64,000 nt of DNA from Plantago ovata. Its lineage: Eukaryota; Streptophyta; Magnoliopsida; Lamiales; Plantaginaceae. Positions 45,007 through 55,735 of the stretch are shown in pieces. Location of the stretch: the NCBI GenBank assembly GCA_028274465.1, contig CM051455.1, forward strand, positions 122,671,462 to 122,735,461, written 5' to 3'. The notes below the pieces were generated by a model that was not told the origin of the DNA, did no database searches, and saw only the letters and a list, made by a program, of their open reading frames with translations. Position numbers and translations under genes: made by a program. The stretch's first letter is position 1. Each line of letters begins with the position of its first letter.

Positions 45007-45242
45007 TACTTTCCTCAGTTTCATTAAGAAGTTTCTAAAGGGACTATTTATCGCGACCTTTGACCACGTATAACTCCTAAATTTCATTAGAGAAAAATAT
45101 AATAAAATTATATTATAAAACTAAATGGAGTATATTTTCATTATCAACTTTAATTTATATTGATACATTTTAATTTAAAATTTATACGTGGTCAAAAAGG
45201 TCACGATAAATAGTCCCTTATGAACTTTTCAATGAAATAGTA
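45007..45242. mobile_element. MITE with ~65-bp terminal inverted repeats
   Basis: TA-flanked element. The left end TACTTTCCTCAGTTTCATTA and subterminal GGGACTATTTATCGCGACCT, TTGACCACGTATAA are mirrored at the right (TTATACGTGGTCAAAAAGG, TCACGATAAATAGTCCC, CATTGAAAAG inverted). The long paired ends would make a transcript of this element fold into a stable hairpin. Confidence 0.8.
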
Positions 45243-46432
45243 TAAATTTAGCATCAAATAATAAAATATTGCATGCATACAATAGTTAAAATAATAACAA
45301 AACATCAGTATTTGCAAACAGTAACACATGGTTTGTACCTAGGTAAGGTAGTACGAAATGAATAGCTACGTACGTATAGCTAGGTAGTACAAGATGCATG
45401 ATAGTACAAACTACAAAATATGTACTCCACCCAACCCAATACCCATATCCACTTCATGGGAGTAATTTTGTTAACCATTATGGGGTCTTTTGGAGTCGAT
45501 ATTCTCCCGACGGTATCTTTTTACATATACTGATATATATGCTGATCTACACAACAATTTAGAATCCGAAATCTAGCTCAAGTGAACTCAAATCTGCTCA
45601 AGTGAACTCAAATGTAGTGAAGTTAGGTTGTTATTTTCATTTGTAAAATACTTCAATTCAGTTTATAATTCATTTCATATTTCTTTAGATATTTCTTATG
45701 ATGTAATAAGTTTATATCAGTTAAGTAGTTATGCTCATTTTTCATAGCTGCTTTTTGCTAAAAGAATAGTTCTTAACTAGGGCGGAGACATAACATTAAA
45801 ATCATACTTGTCGTAAAATATATTTAACGCTTTGTTTTTGTTAACTTTTGTCATTTCGATTTGACCTCAAATGTCTCTCAAATCATATGATAAAAATATT
45901 AAAAATTTATATTATAAAATTAAAATGTTTAAATTTTTATAATATACAACTTTCAATTATTTTTCTTGTATGATTTAAAATTAATTTGAAATCGAACTGG
46001 TCTTTGAAAATTTAACAAAATAAAATGTTAAACTTACTTTACTTTTACTTAGGGGATGAAGTAGTGAAAATCTTGAAAGTGTACGTAAAGTTGGAGTGTA
46101 CCAATTAGAAAATGGATCCGTTACATTTAGGTGGATATTGACCCTATATGTTTACATGGTGTTTCTTCGGCGCGATTGTAGACCGCTTGTTAAATTGAAA
46201 TAGTAGTCGTCATGGATTTAAATCTCAGTTTTCGTCTTGTCGCAATTTACTGAGACGTCTAGAAAAGTTTCGAGAACATCTTGGTTACATGGTGGATATT
46301 ATCACTGTTGGTATATTGTCGTTGGAGTTTTAAAAACAAAACGCAACATTCAAGTAACAATTCAACTCAAACGACAATATACCAGTTATTGCAACACACC
46401 TAAAATTGAAAGAAGGGAATTCTGTAAGGGCT
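45243..46432. other. AT-rich intergenic sequence
   Basis: No gene is supported. CTCAAGTGAACTCAAAT is repeated directly at about 45578 and 45596. Confidence 0.4.
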
Positions 46433-46812
46433 TGTTAAACGTAGTAGCAATTTTACTAAACGTTGGAAATTTATTAGTAATTTGCAAAAAACACCTTATT
46501 AATATTTTACAAATAAGTCACAAATTTATTAAATACATTAAATACACAAATTACAACTAACACAATTTCATACGTTCATTACTTCCTTCTCCACAACAAA
46601 TTCTTCAGAAACAATCTCTTCTGAATACAAATTTTCAACATGGAATGGCCACCTTGGACTGAAGAATGGTCGAAGTATGAAAATTATGAGGTAAAGATTA
46701 CTGATTTTATGTGTATTAAGCCTTTTTTTTTTTTTTTTAAACCGCTTTGCCTGCTGCTAATCGCTAGCAGCAGGCCGCGGCCTGCTGCTATCCGCGAGCA
46801 GCAGGCGGGCTA

Positions 46813-46891
<79 letters not shown>

Positions 46892-46978
46892 AATTACATC
46901 AAACTTCAACTTGTTATATTAATTGATCTTCATATTTTATTGATGCACACATTTGATTTTCATTTATGATATATATGT
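46433..46978 (+). repeat. MULE-2 left terminal repeat
   Basis: In order: diverged outer ~130 bp, leader and exon 1 of the transposase (ATG at 46640, donor at 46690), a T-tract, CTGCTG palindromes (46742-46806), a (TA)n array (46810-46890) and a near-identical inner block up to about 46978. Confidence 0.8.
46810..46890. repeat. (TA)n in left terminal repeat, inside transposase intron 1
   Basis: Pure TA run of about 75 bp between CTGCTG palindromes and the inner terminal repeat. Isoleucine/tyrosine 'ORFs' across it are artefacts. Confidence 0.95.
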
Positions 46979-49069
46979 TGTTGCTTCTGTTTTTTTTTTT
47001 TACAAATTATTAGAACAAATGTACGTATTTATCTCATATATCAATTTATTGATTAGTATACATTTTTATTTTCAGGTTAATGATGATGGGAATGATAAGG
47101 AGCAAGATCATATGTATGATGACATGAATTACTTGTTCAATAGTCTTGGAGAATTTCCTACAAGAATAGCCGCAGAAGATGAAGTTAGGCGAATTGGTCG
47201 GGAAAATCACATGTACTTCACAGTTGTCACAGCACATGCAAATCGGATTTACCTTGGTTGTGAACGTAGTGGGAAGTACAGAGCGACGACGAGTAAAAAT
47301 GTCAATGTTGTGAGTCGCCATTCAAGTGGGACGAAGAAGAATGAATGTCCCTTTCAGTTGAAACTAAAAAGAAATTGTGATAATGGTCCATGGGTTGTAC
47401 GCACAAGCGAGAATAGAGGGAGGCATAACCATGCACTTGGGAAGCACCCTAATTGGCATACATCGGCGGCAAAGTTGAGCGAACCGGAGCTAGAACACAT
47501 ACATAAGTTGTATATGACTCGAACGAAGCCAAAGAGTATCCTGCAAGAGGTAAAGTTGTTGAATAAAGATAATGTGAGCAACATCAGACATGTGTACAAT
47601 GCAATTCACAAAAACAAGAACAAGGATAGGGATGGGCTAACCACGATGCAATACTTTCTGAAGTTACTCTCCGATCACCATTACTATCATAATGAGCGAA
47701 AGGAACCAGGTAATAATCATGTTGGTGAAGTTTTTCTTGCTCACCATCATAGCGTTGATTTGGTTCGACTATATCCTTATGTTATTCTCTTGGATGCCAC
47801 ATATGCAACAAATCTATATAATATGCCTTTGGTTCAAGTGATGGGTTTATTGCCAACCGGTAAGAATTTTCATGTTGCATTTGCATGCATCTACCATGAA
47901 AAGGAGGATAGCTATGTGTGGATAATGAGAGAGTTGAAGAAATTTTTTAGTGCTGTTGAGTATCCAGGTGTTTTTGTTACAGATAGAGAGCAAGCCATTA
48001 TGAACGCCATTGATACTGTTTTTCCGGAGAGTGGTCGTCTACTTTGTAGGCGACACATTTCAGAATGTGTACATAAGAATTTTGTTAAACACTCTGAAAG
48101 TCGAAAGTATGAGAGGGCAGTTAGGGCAAGGTGGAAGAAGGTTGTGAACTCACAAAGTGTTGATGAATATGAAAAACATGTGGATGAGCTACTTTATACT
48201 TGGAGATTCTTACCACTATTTGGAGAGTATGTCAAGAAGACATGGTGTGATCCGCATCATGAAAATTTTGTGTCGTACTGGACAAGAAAATATCTACATT
48301 TTGGAACTCAAACAACCAACAGGTACCATTGACTCAATTTTCTTAATTTACTATTGTCCTTTCATTATCGTAAAAGCACACCACTTGCATAAATTTATCA
48401 TATTCAATTATGCAATCTTTAATATTATTGCAGGGTAGAAAGTGCGCATGCTCAACTGAAGTCCTGGATTAGAAATGCGAGGAATAATTTTCCTACCATT
48501 TTTTTGAAGATCCACGAGATTGTTGAAGATGAATTGAATCATATTAGATCTGATTTCGAGCTGAATAGAACGAAGGAGTCTCATCATTGTAGAGCAAATT
48601 TGTTGTTTTGAAGGCTTGGTGGGATTGTTTCGCATGATGCAATACAGTTGATGGCTAACGAGTTAGAGGAGTGGAATAAAAGATGCTATGACGCAAAATG
48701 TAGCGGGGGTGATGCTCCTATTTGTATATGTGAGTTACGCAGCACCCATGGGTTGATGTGTGCATGCCACATGAAGAAGCTTGAAGATGAATATACTCCA
48801 ATCGACCCAATTGATATTCACCCATTCTGGAAAACTCTTGATTTGGATAAGAAATATTCTTGGGATGATTCCAGAAAAGCCACTGTTGATGATATATGTG
48901 ACGAAGCATTCAGAGGCTTCAAGGAAAGTGCATCTGACGTGCAGAAGAGGATGTTATCTCAATATATCCATGAAATGAGGTTCCCCGCGTCAACCACATT
49001 TGAAGAGCCAATTCATCATAAGCACAAAGGACGACCTCCTAACGCTGAGGGGAAAAGATACCAAAGTGA

Positions 49070-49330
49070 ATATGAGAAGGAGAAGAAGAAGGATGAGAAG
49101 AAAGATAAGAATGAAAAGAAAGATAAGAAGGAAAAGAAGAAGGATGACAAGAAAGATCAGAAAGATGAGAAGAAAGATAAGAATAAAAGGAAGAAGGATG
49201 AGAAGAAGGATCAGAAAGATGAGAAGAAAAATGAGAAGAAAGATAAGAATGAAAAGAAGAAGGATGAGAAGAAGGATCAGAAAGATGAGAAGAATCAAAA
49301 GGACAAGATGAATGAGAAGGAAAAGGCTAC
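49070..49330 (+). repeat. Coding tandem repeat (Lys/Asp/Glu linker)
   Basis: Degenerate tandem copies of AAGAAGGATGAGAAGAAG and GATCAGAAAGATGAG encode a highly charged KKDEKKDKNEKK, KKDQKDEKK-type linker between the transposase and the OTU domain. The antisense strand also stays open by chance. Confidence 0.9.
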
Positions 49331-50034
49331 GAAACAACTGTTCAACTTTGAATATAGCTCATGGATGCCGGTTCGTTTAGCAGACTATATCACAGGATGG
49401 TTGAATGTTGAATCTGATGGGAATTGTGGGTACCGAGCACTAGCCCACTATAGGTACGGGACACAGGAAAAATGGGTTCAAGTGCGTCTGGACATAATTC
49501 AAGAGTTGAGACTCTACAAAGACAAGTATATAGCCATTGCAGGTATGTTGGCTTCCTTCTCATAATTTTTTTCTATTTTTATTTCATTGAAACATGTACA
49601 TAATGCTATTTATTATATAATATAAATATGAAACTTTCAATTGTTATTTGACTTGATCTGCAGGAGGTTGTGTTGAATACCAAAGACAAATTATTAGTTT
49701 GACTCATTTTGTTGGGGGATGCAATAAACCTAACTGGTTGAGTATGACAGAACTCGGTCTAGCAGTTGCGACTAAGTATCAGAAAGTTATCCATTGTTAC
49801 CGTGAAGATAGTAGCTATACATTCGTACCATGGGAATCGCGCGCTGATCCAGAACACCCACGACCAGATCCACCCGCAGAAGAATGGTCAATTGGTATGA
49901 ACAGCAACCACTTCTTTGTGATACACGTGGACCCAGGAGCCCCGATCGGGAACTTCATCATTTTTTGGAAATATCATAGGGTGCCACAGGTAGCTCATTG
50001 GAAAGATTGGTATGTAGAGAGAGGGAAAGTATGA

Positions 50035-50358
50035 TGAATTCTTGTTAGTTTTTCATAGAATAGCTTTTCACATTTCTGATTTATGATTGCAATATCTTAT
50101 ACAATTTTCCTAATTATTTAGAATCCCCATTATTTATTTTTGTGGTTAGTTTTTGTAAAATAGTGGCATTGCAATAACACAAACTAACATTCGAAACACC
50201 CATAGAATAATAATTCAAGTCTCACAAACATAAACTAACATCCAAAAAATAATAATTTAGGTCCAAAACAAACACATAGAAGAACACAAACGTCAAAGGG
50301 TTCGAGTATCCGGAACACAAATTAAACTAAAACATAAAAGACACGGTCATTGTAGTGC
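50035..50358. other. Short intergenic gap between convergent genes
   Basis: AT-rich sequence joining the 3' ends of the transposase-OTU and PMD genes. Probably holds both polyadenylation regions. Confidence 0.5.
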
Positions 50359-52671
50359 CTAATCAACTATCCTACGAGGCTTCTTGACTAGCATACGGGA
50401 CAGTTGATGCATAAGGTTTTTCATGTCATCATAAGTGGGAGATGGATTGGTCTGCGGATGGAATGGGGCGACCATATCCGTGATAGTCATAAGCAATTCC
50501 GCTTCAGAATTCTTATCCTGAACTACATTCTGGACAACCTCTCTATTTACCTTGGGATGTGTCCTAGGAATATACCAAAGTAGGTAATCAGTAGTATCAC
50601 TCTCAATTTGAAATGTATTAAGCCTCACAGACCTGAAAGATTAAGATACATATAGTTAGTCATAATGGTCTTCAAATGAAAATTTTAAATAGACCATTTA
50701 AATTTGCATGTAGTCATAGTTACCTCTGTGATAGGTTGCATAAGTGGCTCCGCCATTTCAAAAACATGGTTCGGTCGACATGGTGTTCCAGAATGTATTG
50801 ACGTGGTGTCTCTGTCCTCACAGCTTTTACTGGATGAATTGGTGCGAATCGAATAGACTGTCCATATCCAAACTGTCTCATGACACGATCTGGCATATAT
50901 GGCTCGGTGTAACTCCGACAATGTAGAATACCCTCAAACAGTGTTATCGGAACTTCCTGGGAAGGGTTGTCCCCAAATGGTGTCCAGTTCACCTGAGTAC
51001 GAAACAAAATTGTACATTTGACGATAATATTCAAACAGAACTAAAGTCAGAATTCAAGTAAACTAGGAAACTTACTTGGTTGGCACGCAACTCGTCCAAC
51101 TGAATACGGATAGACTTCAGTAATGATTCCTGCTCAGCTAGTCGGTTTGGGGACGGTATCCATCTTTTTGCCCAAGGACCATCTACCACATCTGTTCTTC
51201 CCCTTGGACGAAAAGGCGGGAAGTATTCATAAATCCAAGCCTGTAATTAATGCATTGTATGTTAATTCAATAATAAGTATTATAACGACAACATTAGATA
51301 AAAAGCACTGACGCTGACACTAACCTGTAGAAGTGTGAGACAACCAGCAATGTTGGTGCATCCAGCTCGTGATGCCTCTCCGAGTTGTCTGTACAAGTTG
51401 GCCAATGTAGCTGCACCCCATGCATAGTTCTGAACACCATCACTTTCATGTAGAAACTCTAGAAAACCGGCGTGGACAAGAGTGGTTGTCTTATCAACGA
51501 ACAATGTCGTGCCAAGGAGCCACAACAAGTACGTTGAAAATACAGAGTTGTTGTTCAAATTACCCTGTTTTAGGCGCTTCTCCAATACATCAAACCCACA
51601 CCGACCATGCTTCCAACCAAGTTCCCTTCCCAATTTGTCATCCAAAGGCAATTCCAGCAGAAGTCCCATATCTGTCATCAAACCCTCAGTCGTGCGACTA
51701 GAAATCACAGGCTTACCAGTCACGGGGATCTGTAGAATATACCATACATCGTGTAAAGTGATGGTCATCTCACCGAATGGCATGTGAAAGGAGTTGGTCT
51801 CAGGCTGCCATCTCTCAACAAAAGCTGATATAAGAGCGTGGTCAATAGACTTGTACATACAGTCCTTCAGGTGGTATAGCCTACTTTCCTTCAACCATGT
51901 CAATACATCATAATTTGCGTCTTTTTCTGGGATAGAGAGATTCTTTGATCTTGCATGTCTTGAATGACAATGCAAGCACCTAAGGACCTATAAAAAAAAC
52001 AAAACATGTTACAACAATATTAAATATTATGTGACCAACATAATAATTCAAGTCTCACAAACATAAAATTGACTGACCTCCCCCTTATGCCATATTTGGT
52101 ATGCAATATGGTGTTTGAACGAAGGCAATAACTCCTTTAGTACTGGCCCTCCATCAACTCCCAAACTCATCGGGCTACCATGCACATTACCCTCCATGTC
52201 ACCATGAATATGTTCTCTCGGCCCTAAATAAAGTAAAAATTAAAAAGAAGAACCTAAACAATATTAACTGATAAAATCACAAGAAATTGAATTACCTTGC
52301 AAATTATCATAAGTTTCTTCATCGTCTTCCTCATCACTAGCAATCTCATGGCGATTAATCCCTTTACCTTTACTGCGAAGGTTATCAAGATATGCATCTC
52401 TCTCCATATCTTTAAGTGTACCACTAGATATCGAAGTATCATCATCATCGGAACTATCCACCATGGTCTCAGTTGCACGTGCAGACTGTTCATGCACTTG
52501 GGTACTCTCACTTTCCTGCTCCATGTCATCCCTCGTAGCCCTTGCTTTGGCCTCAACAGGAAGCCTACGTCCGTCTTCTGCACGCTTACGGTTTGATTGA
52601 GTAACAACCCTTCCTTGCAAGCGTCCAACACCAACATCTTCCCAATATCCTTTCTTTCCACCCTTATCCAT
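50359..52671 (-). CDS. Plant mobile domain (PMD) protein of MULE-2, intact
   Basis: Six coding exons, 52671-52296, 52223-52078, 51987-51325, 51240-51076, 50992-50724 and 50632-50359, join to 631 codons including the stop, without lesions. The N-terminus is basic then acidic (VDSSDDDDTSISS, SDEEDDEETYD). The core has the PMD hallmark HMPFGEMTITLHDVWYILQI, preceded by VERWQPETNSF, and continues with YLLWLLGTTLFVDKT and WGAATLANLYRQLG. PMD proteins (relatives of MAIN/MAIL1) occur in plant transposons and as domesticated nuclear factors; a biochemical activity is not established. An acceptor (TTTATAG) lies exactly at the ATG, so transcription likely begins in the right terminal repeat, with an exon ending at about 53276 (CAAATCAAG/GTTATC). 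Confidence 0.87.
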
Positions 52672-52865
52672 CTATAAATACAACAAAGTAAGATTAGAAT
52701 GAACAATCAATATCTCTACAACTACGTATATATACAACAAGTCATTAATTTATTATCAAATTATAAGGGGACAATAGAAACACATATATCATAAGTGAAA
52801 ATCAAATGTGTGCATCAATAAAATATGAAGATCAATTAATATAACAAGTTGAAGTTTGATGTAAT

Positions 52866-53040
<175 letters not shown>

Positions 53041-53084
53041 AAAAAATTAAAAAAATAAAAAAAAAATTAAAAAAAATGAAAAAA

Positions 53085-53208
53085 GACATAGCAGGCCACA
53101 GCAGGCCGCTGGCCTGCTGTACGGTCGGAACAGCAGGCCAGCCTGCTGTTCACGGCAGCAGGCCGCGCGACCTGCTGTTCCGGCCGAGCAGCCGCGGCTG
53201 CTCGGCCT
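53085..53208. repeat. Nested CTGCTG palindromes
   Basis: GC-rich cluster of AGCAGGCC/GGCCTGCT words (CAGCAGGCCGCTGGCCTGCTG, broken as CAGCAGGCCG and CTGGCCTGCTG; GAGCAGCCGCGGCTGCTC). Each can form short perfect hairpins. A smaller version sits in the left repeat at 46742-46806. Confidence 0.8.
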
Positions 53209-53500
53209 TAATATGGGCGGCGGTGGTTTTCCGCCGCCCATATACGCCACCCATATACTTTTAAAAAAAAAAATTAAAGATAACCTTGATTTGAGTTTGA
53301 TGATATCTCTTGGTGTGTTCTTCAAGTTGAATTGAAATATGTTGATTAGGTTATTGATTTAGAGGCTTGATTTATTTAAGGTGGAATTGTGATGATTTTA
53401 AAAGTATTGGGTTAATTTGTAAAATTATAAATTTATAGATATTTTATGTAATTTACAATAAATTTCCAACATTTAGTAAATTTATGTTCCGACGTTTAAT

Positions 53501-53614
53501 AACAATGTACATATTTATACAAGAGGGAATCTATTAAGCTAGGCTATACTAGGAGTCTAAATACAATAGGATATTAGACAAGATATAAACTAACTAGGAA
53601 TCTATATTCTAACA
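53501..53614 (-). mobile_element. Truncated 3' LTR of copia element 1
   Basis: On the minus strand the LTR begins TGTTAGAATATAG at 53614, directly after a purine tract (CTGCGGGGGAG). It continues for about 110 bp to the edge of the MULE-2 right end, where it stops. Confidence 0.7.
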
Positions 53615-55735
53615 CTCCCCCGCAGTCGAAACGGGTGGCGGAGAAACGTTGAGACTGGAACTGAAATCTTCAAACAAGACCAAGGGAATACCCTTGGTGA
53701 AGATATCAACGATCTGATAACGGGACGGGACATGATGAACCCGAACCTCACCGCGAGCAACCTTCTCACGGACAAAATGAATATCCATCTCTATATGTTT
53801 AGTACGTTGATGTTGAACCGGATTGCCAGAGAGATATATAGCACTAACATTATCACAATAGACCAAAGTCGCCTTTTGAATAGGACAATATAATTCCAGG
53901 AGAAGATTGCGAAGCCAACAAGACTCAGAAACAACATTCGCCACACCACGATACTCAGCCTCAGCACTGGAGCGAGAAAGAGTAGGTTGCCGTTTGGCAG
54001 ACCAAGAAATCAGGTTGTTGCCTAAGAAAACACAATACCCCGATGTGGAACTCCGCGTCGGACACCCTCCCCAATCAGCATCCGTATAAGCGACAAGCGT
54101 ATGGAGAGAAGAAGGAGACAAGTGTAATCCCATAGAAAGAGTGCCCTGGATATATCGTAGAATCCGCTTGAGGGAAGTCATATGTTCATCCCGAGGAGCA
54201 TGCATATGAAGGCATATTTGCTGAACCGCATAGGAGATGTCGGGCCGAGTGAAAGTAAGATACTGAAGCGCACCTACCAGACTCCGATATAAAGTAGGAT
54301 CAACAAATAAGGGACCAACCGTAGCACTAACCTTGGCCTTAGTATCCACCGGAGTAGGACATGCATGACAATCGCGCATCCCTGCGCGTTCGACGATCTC
54401 CTGGGCATATTTCCGCTGGGATAAAAAGAGACCACCTTGATGTCGAGAGACGCGAATGCCCAAAAAATCATTCAGCAAACCCAAATCTTTCATTGCAAAT
54501 TCGGCACTGAGTTGATCCATAATAGATTGGTGGAGGGTAGACGACGAGGCAGTAAGGATAATATCGTCAACATACAATAGGATATAGGCAATGTCAGAAC
54601 CATTCTTGTAAACAAACAAAGAGGTGTCGGACTTACTGTTGGAAAATCCAATGGTAGTGACAAAGGTGGCAAACCGTTGAAACCATGTGCGAGGAGCCTG
54701 CTTTAGGCCATAGAAAGACTTCCGTAGAAGACAGACATGATCAGGATGTGGGTAGCCATAGATAAGGAATGATGCCAATATGATGGAGGGACAGAAGCAT
54801 GAAGTAAGAGAGTTCGCATAACATTTTTAATTGACCTTATTTTGCGTTCAGCTTTGCCATTTTGGGCGGATGTGTGGGGACAAGAAAATCTGAAGGAGAT
54901 GCCATGTGAAGCACAAAATTGACGGAAATTGGTATTATCAAATTCACCTCCATTATCACATTGTAGGGTTTTTATGGGGCGTTCAAACTGGGTTTGAATG
55001 GTGGCATGGAATTGGGAATTTTTTTGAAAACCTCGAATTTATGTGCAATAGGGAAAACCCACAAGTAATTCGTAAAATCATCCAAAAACAAGACATAATA
55101 ACAATGACCAGAAGAACTCAAACTAGGAGAAGTCCATAAATCACTATGAATAATGTCAAAAGGCATAGATGTCATCGAGGTAGAAGAAGAAAAAGGCAAT
55201 TTATTGTGTTTACCAAGAATACATGATTGACAAGTAGTAGACTTCGAAAAACTATTACAAGTAATCAAATTATTGTGCTGTAACATGGATAACACAGAAG
55301 AACCAGGATGACCTAAGCGTTCATGCCAAGGAGTTGAGACTAGGCAGGCTGTTTGGGAAGGCGCCGGGGTCGACCTGGGATGTGGTAGTGGGTACAGTGA
55401 ACTGGTGCTGTTACATCGCATTAGGGGGTTCCCGGTCTGTAAATCATGGACAGAAAAACCATGAGGATCAAAGGTGACAGAGACATGATTATCAGTGGTA
55501 AATTTACGCACAGAAACGAGATTCTTAATAAGTTGAGGGCTATGTAGGACGTGGGGAAGGGAAAGGGATTTGGTGGAAGTAGGGAAAGATTTAGAACCAT
55601 AACCACAAACTGGAATAGCTTGACCACTGCCTACCGTAACGACATGATTATTATTGCTCGTATTAAAATAAGATGTAAGAGTACCTTTGGAGTTGGTCAT
55701 GTGGGATGTAGCTGAAAGAAAATATGGTCAGAGTT
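53615..55735 (-). pseudogene. Copia (Ty1) retrotransposon pol, internally deleted
   Basis: The minus strand encodes, from 55700 downward: the gag-pre-integrase region (HERLGHPGSSVL, CQSCILGKH); integrase with HSDLW, LQCDNGGEFDN and SAQNGKAERK supplying the DDE triad; then, after a deletion, reverse transcriptase from CLLRKSFYGLKQAPRTW through the YVDD active site (ILLYVDDIILTAS); and RNase H (YTDADWGG, SSAEAEYRG). At about 54750-54760, integrase sequence ...SMATHI switches frame directly into reverse transcriptase ...HPDHVCLL, so roughly the first third of reverse transcriptase is gone. Gag and the 5' LTR are also missing. Confidence 0.9.

Larger units (their letters stand above)
46640..50034 (+). 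pseudogene. FAR1-MULE transposase fused to an OTU cysteine protease (one internal stop)
   Basis: Exons 46640-46690, 47076-48322, 48434-49542 and 49664-50034 give 926 codons in phase. Parts: MEWPPWTEEWSKYENYE encoded in the terminal repeat; a FAR1/WRKY-GCM1 zinc domain (KKNECPFQLK, GRHNHALG); the MULE DDE core (VILLDATY, FVTDREQAIM, RVESAHAQL); a SWIM-like finger (CICELRSTHGLMCACH); a Lys/Asp/Glu repeat linker of about 85 residues; and an OTU domain with the DGNC catalytic Cys motif (ESDGNCGYRAL) and distal catalytic His (NHFFVIHVD). OTU proteins cleave ubiquitin-like linkages. One TGA at 48609-48611 interrupts NLLF/RLGGIVS, so this copy is probably inactive for the full fusion unless bypassed. 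Confidence 0.88.

Noticed and set aside
46640..46969. 109-codon ORF rich in Ile-Tyr across (TA)n
   Set aside because: It is a read-through of the exon 1 frame into a TA microsatellite; the real exon ends at the donor at 46690.
48990..49337. Leu/Ile-rich antisense ORF resembling membrane helices
   Set aside because: It is the complement of the Lys/Asp/Glu linker repeat; hydrophobicity follows from the complementary codons.
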